A stretch of DNA of 8,674 bases from Spirochaetales bacterium (lineage in GTDB: Bacteria > Spirochaetota > Spirochaetia > SZUA-6 > DRHE01): assembly GCA_016930895.1 (NCBI GenBank), contig JAFGFV010000467.1:1-8674 (forward strand). Reading direction: 5' to 3'. The notes below the pieces were generated by a model. That model saw only the letters and a program-made list of their open reading frames with translations. It had not been told where the DNA came from and searched no databases. The translations under genes were made by a program, and so were the position numbers. Of the stretch, positions 6,086 to 8,674 are shown piece by piece. Each line of letters begins with the position of its first letter. Within the stretch, counting starts at the first letter, position 1.

Positions 6086-7848
6086 GAGAGCAGGCCGAGG
6101 AAGTCCCCGATCAGGTCCGCCGTGCTCCGCAGCAGCCCGCTCAGGGTCACGCTCCGTCCCTTGAAGAAGTGGAGCGTCTGGAGCACGGACTTGACGCTCT
6201 CCACGGGGCTGGACAGGAGCTCCTCGAAGGTGCGCTTGATCCCTGTCAGATAGTCGCTGCCCTGCTCGATCAGCTCCAGGGCCTCCTGGTCCTTGTCCGC
6301 CACGAAGCCGCGATACTGCCTCTGCTGGTTCAGGTCCGTGGCCAGCCGGTGCCGCAGGCGCTGAAGGGTCTTGCCGTCGTCCTCGTCAAGGGACAGCGAA
6401 CGGTCCAGCAGCACGATCCGCGCCTCCAGCTCTTCGAGGCCGGCGGCGTGCTGGTTGAGCCTGGCTTGCGCGATACGATTGCCCGACAGGACGTTCATGT
6501 TGGCCACCTGCACGACTTCCTGGATGGAGGACCGGTACACCCGAGACAGGTAGTTGTACAGGACCTTGAGACTCGTCGTATGCCCGAAAACCGGCAGATC
6601 CAGCGAGCGGTACTCGGAGTCCGGACGGTCCACGTAGTGGAACAGCTCCATGAATCGCTCGCCCTTGAACACCTCTGCGAGCTTGCGCTCCAGCACGCTC
6701 TTCTTGACCCCGTCGATCTCCCGTTCCAACTCCGCGAGCACTCGGGACTTGAGGGCCGCCGAGTAGGCGGGCTTCACGTGGAAGCGCGGCACCGCAAACA
6801 TCAGCCTGTAGTAGGGGTCCTTGCGGAAATAGCGGATCAGATCCAGCAGGGGAATCCGGCTTTCGAAACGCCGGGTCTCCTCGACCAACCGCACCACCGC
6901 GGAGCTCAGTGACGCCGCGCTCTGCGTCTCCTCTTCCCGGGCCGGAACCTCCGGCTCCTGCTCCGAGCGCTCCTCCTGCGAGCCCTCCTGTTCCAGGTAG
7001 CACTGGAACACTTCCTCGTGGCAGAACCACTGGGCCCCGAGCTCGGCAGGGAGGCTGACGCAGTGGTGCAGGCGTTCCAGCTGGTCCAGGACGAGCATTG
7101 CCGCTGCCGGCTGAAACTCCGGTGCCTTGCCGTCCGGTGCGCTGTTGATGTCCACCTTGAACTGGCGGAAGATGCCTGCGTAGGGGAAGAGCACCGGGTT
7201 CTTAAGGTAGAAGAAGGGTTTCATCCCCTCGTCCAGCTGGTGCATCACGCGGTCCGGAATGCGCCTCAGGTACTCCTCCAGCCTCCTGAGGCAGAGCTTT
7301 CGCACTTCCTGCTCGCTGCCGCTGTCGGAGTAGATCCCTTCCATCTCTTCCCGAGGCACCAGCTCCTCGAGGCCCTTCTTGACGTCCGGGTAGCGGCGCT
7401 CGACCAGGTACAGCACGGCCCGGTCGCGGAACTCCGCGTTCCCGTGCAGCTCCTCGAAGCTGCCGCGCAGGGCCACCACGCTCGAATACAGCTCGTACAG
7501 GGCGCAGGCGAACCTCGGGGACAGATCGCGGGTCTCGAACCCGGTGAGCCCCGGGCTGCGGCTCTTGACGCGCCGCTTGAGCTGGCCGATCTTCCAGTCG
7601 ATGAACAGCTCGCGGCGGCTTCGCCCGGAGAACAGCCGTTTGAGCCACAGCAGCAGGCGGTCCCAACCCGTGAGGGCCTGCATCTCTTCGGCCAGGAGCT
7701 TCTCCCGCTCCTCCTGCTTGAGCTCCACCCGGACAAGGTCGTCGCGGGCCCCGGAGCCGAGGCTGCGGGTGATACGCGCCAGCAGCTCCCTGCGCTCCGG
7801 CTCCGGAAGCTCCAGGGAGATTTCTTCGAGCTTGGTCTTCTCCAGCAT
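6055..7848 (-). CDS. large soluble protein of unknown function, spirochaete-type
   Basis: A 597-residue, highly charged, mostly helical protein with no signal peptide or clear membrane span and no enzymatic motif I recognise. Visible parts are a charged helical N-terminus (1-60), a Trp/Leu-rich amphipathic stretch with basic flanks at 62-95, a globular-looking middle to about 283, and a very acidic Glu/Gln/Ser linker at 284-310. A second helical domain with several aromatic residues (330-440) and a long heptad-like C-terminus (460-597) follow. It may belong to the spirochaete family of unknown function DUF5312, but that is from memory and not verified. GAGGA at 7856-7860 overlaps the stop of thiN and lies 7 nt before the ATG, so the two genes are co-translated. 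Its position beside flaB hints at, but does not show, a cell-envelope or motility role. Confidence 0.85.
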   Translation of the reverse strand: MLEKTKLEEISLELPEPERRELLARITRSLGSGARDDLVRVELKQEEREKLLAEEMQALTGWDRLLLWLKRLFSGRSRRELFIDWKIGQLKRRVKSRSPGLTGFETRDLSPRFACALYELYSSVVALRGSFEELHGNAEFRDRAVLYLVERRYPDVKKGLEELVPREEMEGIYSDSGSEQEVRKLCLRRLEEYLRRIPDRVMHQLDEGMKPFFYLKNPVLFPYAGIFRQFKVDINSAPDGKAPEFQPAAAMLVLDQLERLHHCVSLPAELGAQWFCHEEVFQCYLEQEGSQEERSEQEPEVPAREEETQSAASLSSAVVRLVEETRRFESRIPLLDLIRYFRKDPYYRLMFAVPRFHVKPAYSAALKSRVLAELEREIDGVKKSVLERKLAEVFKGERFMELFHYVDRPDSEYRSLDLPVFGHTTSLKVLYNYLSRVYRSSIQEVVQVANMNVLSGNRIAQARLNQHAAGLEELEARIVLLDRSLSLDEDDGKTLQRLRHRLATDLNQQRQYRGFVADKDQEALELIEQGSDYLTGIKRTFEELLSSPVESVKSVLQTLHFFKGRSVTLSGLLRSTADLIGDFLGLLSQLLALEKGD

Positions 7849-7858
7849 CCCGCGTTCC

Positions 7859-8488
7859 TCAGAGTGTTCGGACCATCAACAGCCTGCCCGCGCGCACCCG
7901 GATCACGACCCGGTCCGCCACGCACCGGTTGCTGACCCCCGCATCGCCCCTGCTCCAGTTCAACCCGTCCAGGGGCCACTTGAGGCCCTCGGAGGACAAT
8001 CCCCGGGCCCCGGAGCCCAGAGGAAACAGGGACAGGCTCTGGCCCCGGCAGCCTTCCAGGATCAGCTCCCGGGCCACCGCCTGCACGTGCTCTCGGGCGG
8101 TGTACCAGGCTGCGGGGCGCTCCTCCCGCTCGAATAGGGCGAGAATCCCGACCAGGTGCTCCAGGCTGCCCCCGCCGCCCCCGGCCAATACCACGCGCTC
8201 TACCCCGAGCTCGCGGAACAGGCGCAGGCCGATCTCGGTGTCGGTCTCGTCCTTGTCAGGGGGAAAACGACGAATCCTGTCCGCCGGGAAGCTGCGGAAC
8301 CCCGGCGTGTCCGCCACCGAGTCCAAGTCCCCCACCAGCAGTTCCGGCTCTACGCTCAGTCTGCGGGCCAGGTCGAACCCGGAGTCCGCCGCGATGATCC
8401 GCGGCTTCTGGGCGAGGATCGTCTCGAGAACGGTACGGGTCGGTCCCTCCCCCCCAATCAGAAGCAACCCGATGCCGCCGGCGCTCAT
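7859..8488 (-). CDS. thiN: thiamine pyrophosphokinase
   Basis: Transfers pyrophosphate from ATP to thiamine, giving thiamine diphosphate. The 209-residue product has the family motifs in order: AADSGFDLA at 33-41, VGDLDS at 52-57, DKDETDTEIGL at 78-88 (nucleotide and Mg binding), a Gly-rich GGGGGSLEHL at 103-112, GLKWPL at 168-173 and GVSN at 184-187 (thiamine site). The usual GGRxDH element is changed here to GGSLEH, replacing Arg with Ser and Asp with Glu. I chose ATG 8486-8488. A TTG at 8498-8500 would add four residues but overlaps the -10 box of the promoter at 8500-8528. With that promoter the mRNA begins only a few bases before the ATG. The 597-residue gene follows after 10 nt, and flaB diverges. 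Confidence 0.88.
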   Translation of the reverse strand: MSAGGIGLLLIGGEGPTRTVLETILAQKPRIIAADSGFDLARRLSVEPELLVGDLDSVADTPGFRSFPADRIRRFPPDKDETDTEIGLRLFRELGVERVVLAGGGGGSLEHLVGILALFEREERPAAWYTAREHVQAVARELILEGCRGQSLSLFPLGSGARGLSSEGLKWPLDGLNWSRGDAGVSNRCVADRVVIRVRAGRLLMVRTL

Positions 8489-8499
8489 TTTGAAGACCA

Positions 8500-8528
8500 A
8501 TCTTACCCCGCTTGGCGGGATTTTTCAA
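8500..8528 (-). promoter_or_regulatory. sigma70-type promoter of the thiN operon
   Basis: On the minus strand TTGAAA (8523-8528) is followed after exactly 17 bp by TAAGAT (8500-8505), 5 of 6 and 4 of 6 consensus matches. This is the best sigma70-type match in the window. The start of transcription would fall near 8491-8494, only about 3-6 nt before the ATG of thiN, so the message would be almost leaderless. Confidence 0.65.
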
Positions 8529-8560
8529 CGCACTGCCGGTGCCCCGGCCCGAGAATCTTC

Positions 8561-8587
8561 TACTCTTTTTTTGGTTTGTTCCGACAC
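8561..8587 (+). promoter_or_regulatory. sigma28-like promoter of flaB
   Basis: TACTCTTT (8561-8568) and TCCGACAC (8580-8587) are separated by exactly 11 bp. The flagellar sigma28 (FliA) consensus is TAAAGTTT-N11-GCCGATAA. Each half matches at 5 of 8 positions, including the CCGA core. Transcription would begin near 8594 and leave a 55-nt leader. The match is imperfect; a sigma70-type -10 (TTAATA, 8588-8593) is also present but has no good -35 at the right distance. Confidence 0.4.
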
Positions 8588-8604
8588 TTAATAGTGGCAC
8601 GACG

Positions 8605-8622
8605 CTGGACAGGGAAGTCCAG
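8605..8622 (+). promoter_or_regulatory. CsrA-type hairpin in the flaB leader
   Basis: CTGGAC (8605-8610) and GTCCAG (8617-8622) form a perfect 6-bp stem around the hexaloop AGGGAA (8611-8616). Bases 8609-8618 read ACAGGGAAGT and fit the CsrA/RsmA core ACANGGANGU at every defined position, with GGA exposed in the loop as the protein prefers. The hairpin ends 14 nt before the Shine-Dalgarno AAGGAGG (8637-8643), which itself holds GGA and could be the second contact. CsrA represses flagellin translation through leader sites in Bacillus subtilis hag and Borrelia burgdorferi flaB. Confidence 0.6.
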
Positions 8623-8648
8623 AACGCTTCAGAATCAAGGAGGATTGA

Positions 8649-8674
8649 ATGATTATCAATCACAACCTGAGTGC
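8649..8674 (+). CDS. flaB: flagellar filament core protein FlaB (5' end)
   Basis: Only the first eight codons and two bases of the ninth are present, reading M-I-I-N-H-N-L-S. Spirochaete FlaB proteins of Treponema and Borrelia begin MIINHN followed by a short variable stretch, so the identification is firm despite the length. FlaB forms the core of the periplasmic flagellar filament. A perfect AAGGAGG (8637-8643) lies 5 nt before the ATG, as expected for one of the most abundant cell proteins. The gene runs off the right edge. A sigma28-like promoter and a CsrA-type hairpin lie upstream. It is divergent from thiN, with 160 bp between the start codons. Confidence 0.88.

Noticed and set aside
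8507..8525. Terminator-like CCCGC-TTG-GCGGG stem followed by A then TTTTT on the plus strand
   Set aside because: No plus-strand gene ends before it, and it lies exactly in the spacer between the -35 and -10 of the minus-strand thiN promoter. At most it could stop stray transcription before flaB.
1..8674. Search for CRISPR arrays, tRNAs, rRNAs, transposases, attachment sites or defence genes
   Set aside because: No direct-repeat array, RNA gene fold or mobile or defence protein motif was seen; genes are dense and housekeeping in character.

Overview
The window reads as chromosomal housekeeping DNA from a high-GC spirochaete. The main clue is at the right edge, where a plus-strand gene begins MIINHNLS behind a perfect AAGGAGG ribosome binding site. 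That is the conserved start of the spirochaete periplasmic-flagellum core protein FlaB. GC content is high throughout, neighbouring genes overlap or nearly touch, and no transposases, tRNAs, rRNAs or CRISPR arrays were seen. No stretch of 300 bases lacks a gene.

Layout. (1) Bases 1-12: only the first four codons of a minus-strand gene, with a good ribosome binding site, a sigma70-type promoter and an operator-like inverted repeat upstream. (2) Bases 163-4198: a tight minus-strand operon read from right to left. It holds an iron-type alcohol dehydrogenase, an AroH-type chorismate mutase, a GT5 glycogen/starch synthase (GTGA overlap with aroH) and a type I methionine aminopeptidase (22-bp overlap with the synthase). 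A promoter just before the dehydrogenase would give an almost leaderless mRNA. (3) Bases 4289-4651: a small three-helix membrane protein on the minus strand. (4) Bases 4712-6085: a divergent plus-strand pair, an SPFH/band-7-like membrane-anchored protein and a HIT-family nucleotide hydrolase or phosphorylase. (5) Bases 6055-8488: a minus-strand pair read from right to left, thiamine pyrophosphokinase then a 597-residue protein of unknown function. The last gene overlaps the HIT gene tail to tail by 31 bp. (6) Bases 8489-8674: a divergent control region and the start of flaB.

The most informative non-coding element is the flaB leader. A weak sigma28-like promoter is followed by a 6-bp hairpin whose hexaloop is AGGGAA. 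Read with its flanks it fits the CsrA/RsmA core ACANGGANGU at every defined base, and a second GGA lies in the Shine-Dalgarno sequence. This suggests translational control of flagellin by CsrA. Other points worth attention are two promoters placed for leaderless transcripts, unusual active-site motifs in the glycogen synthase, alcohol dehydrogenase and thiamine pyrophosphokinase, and the large unassigned protein next to flaB. Nothing here looks like a defence island or mobile system. Gene functions rest on motifs and remembered family sequences; no database search was possible.
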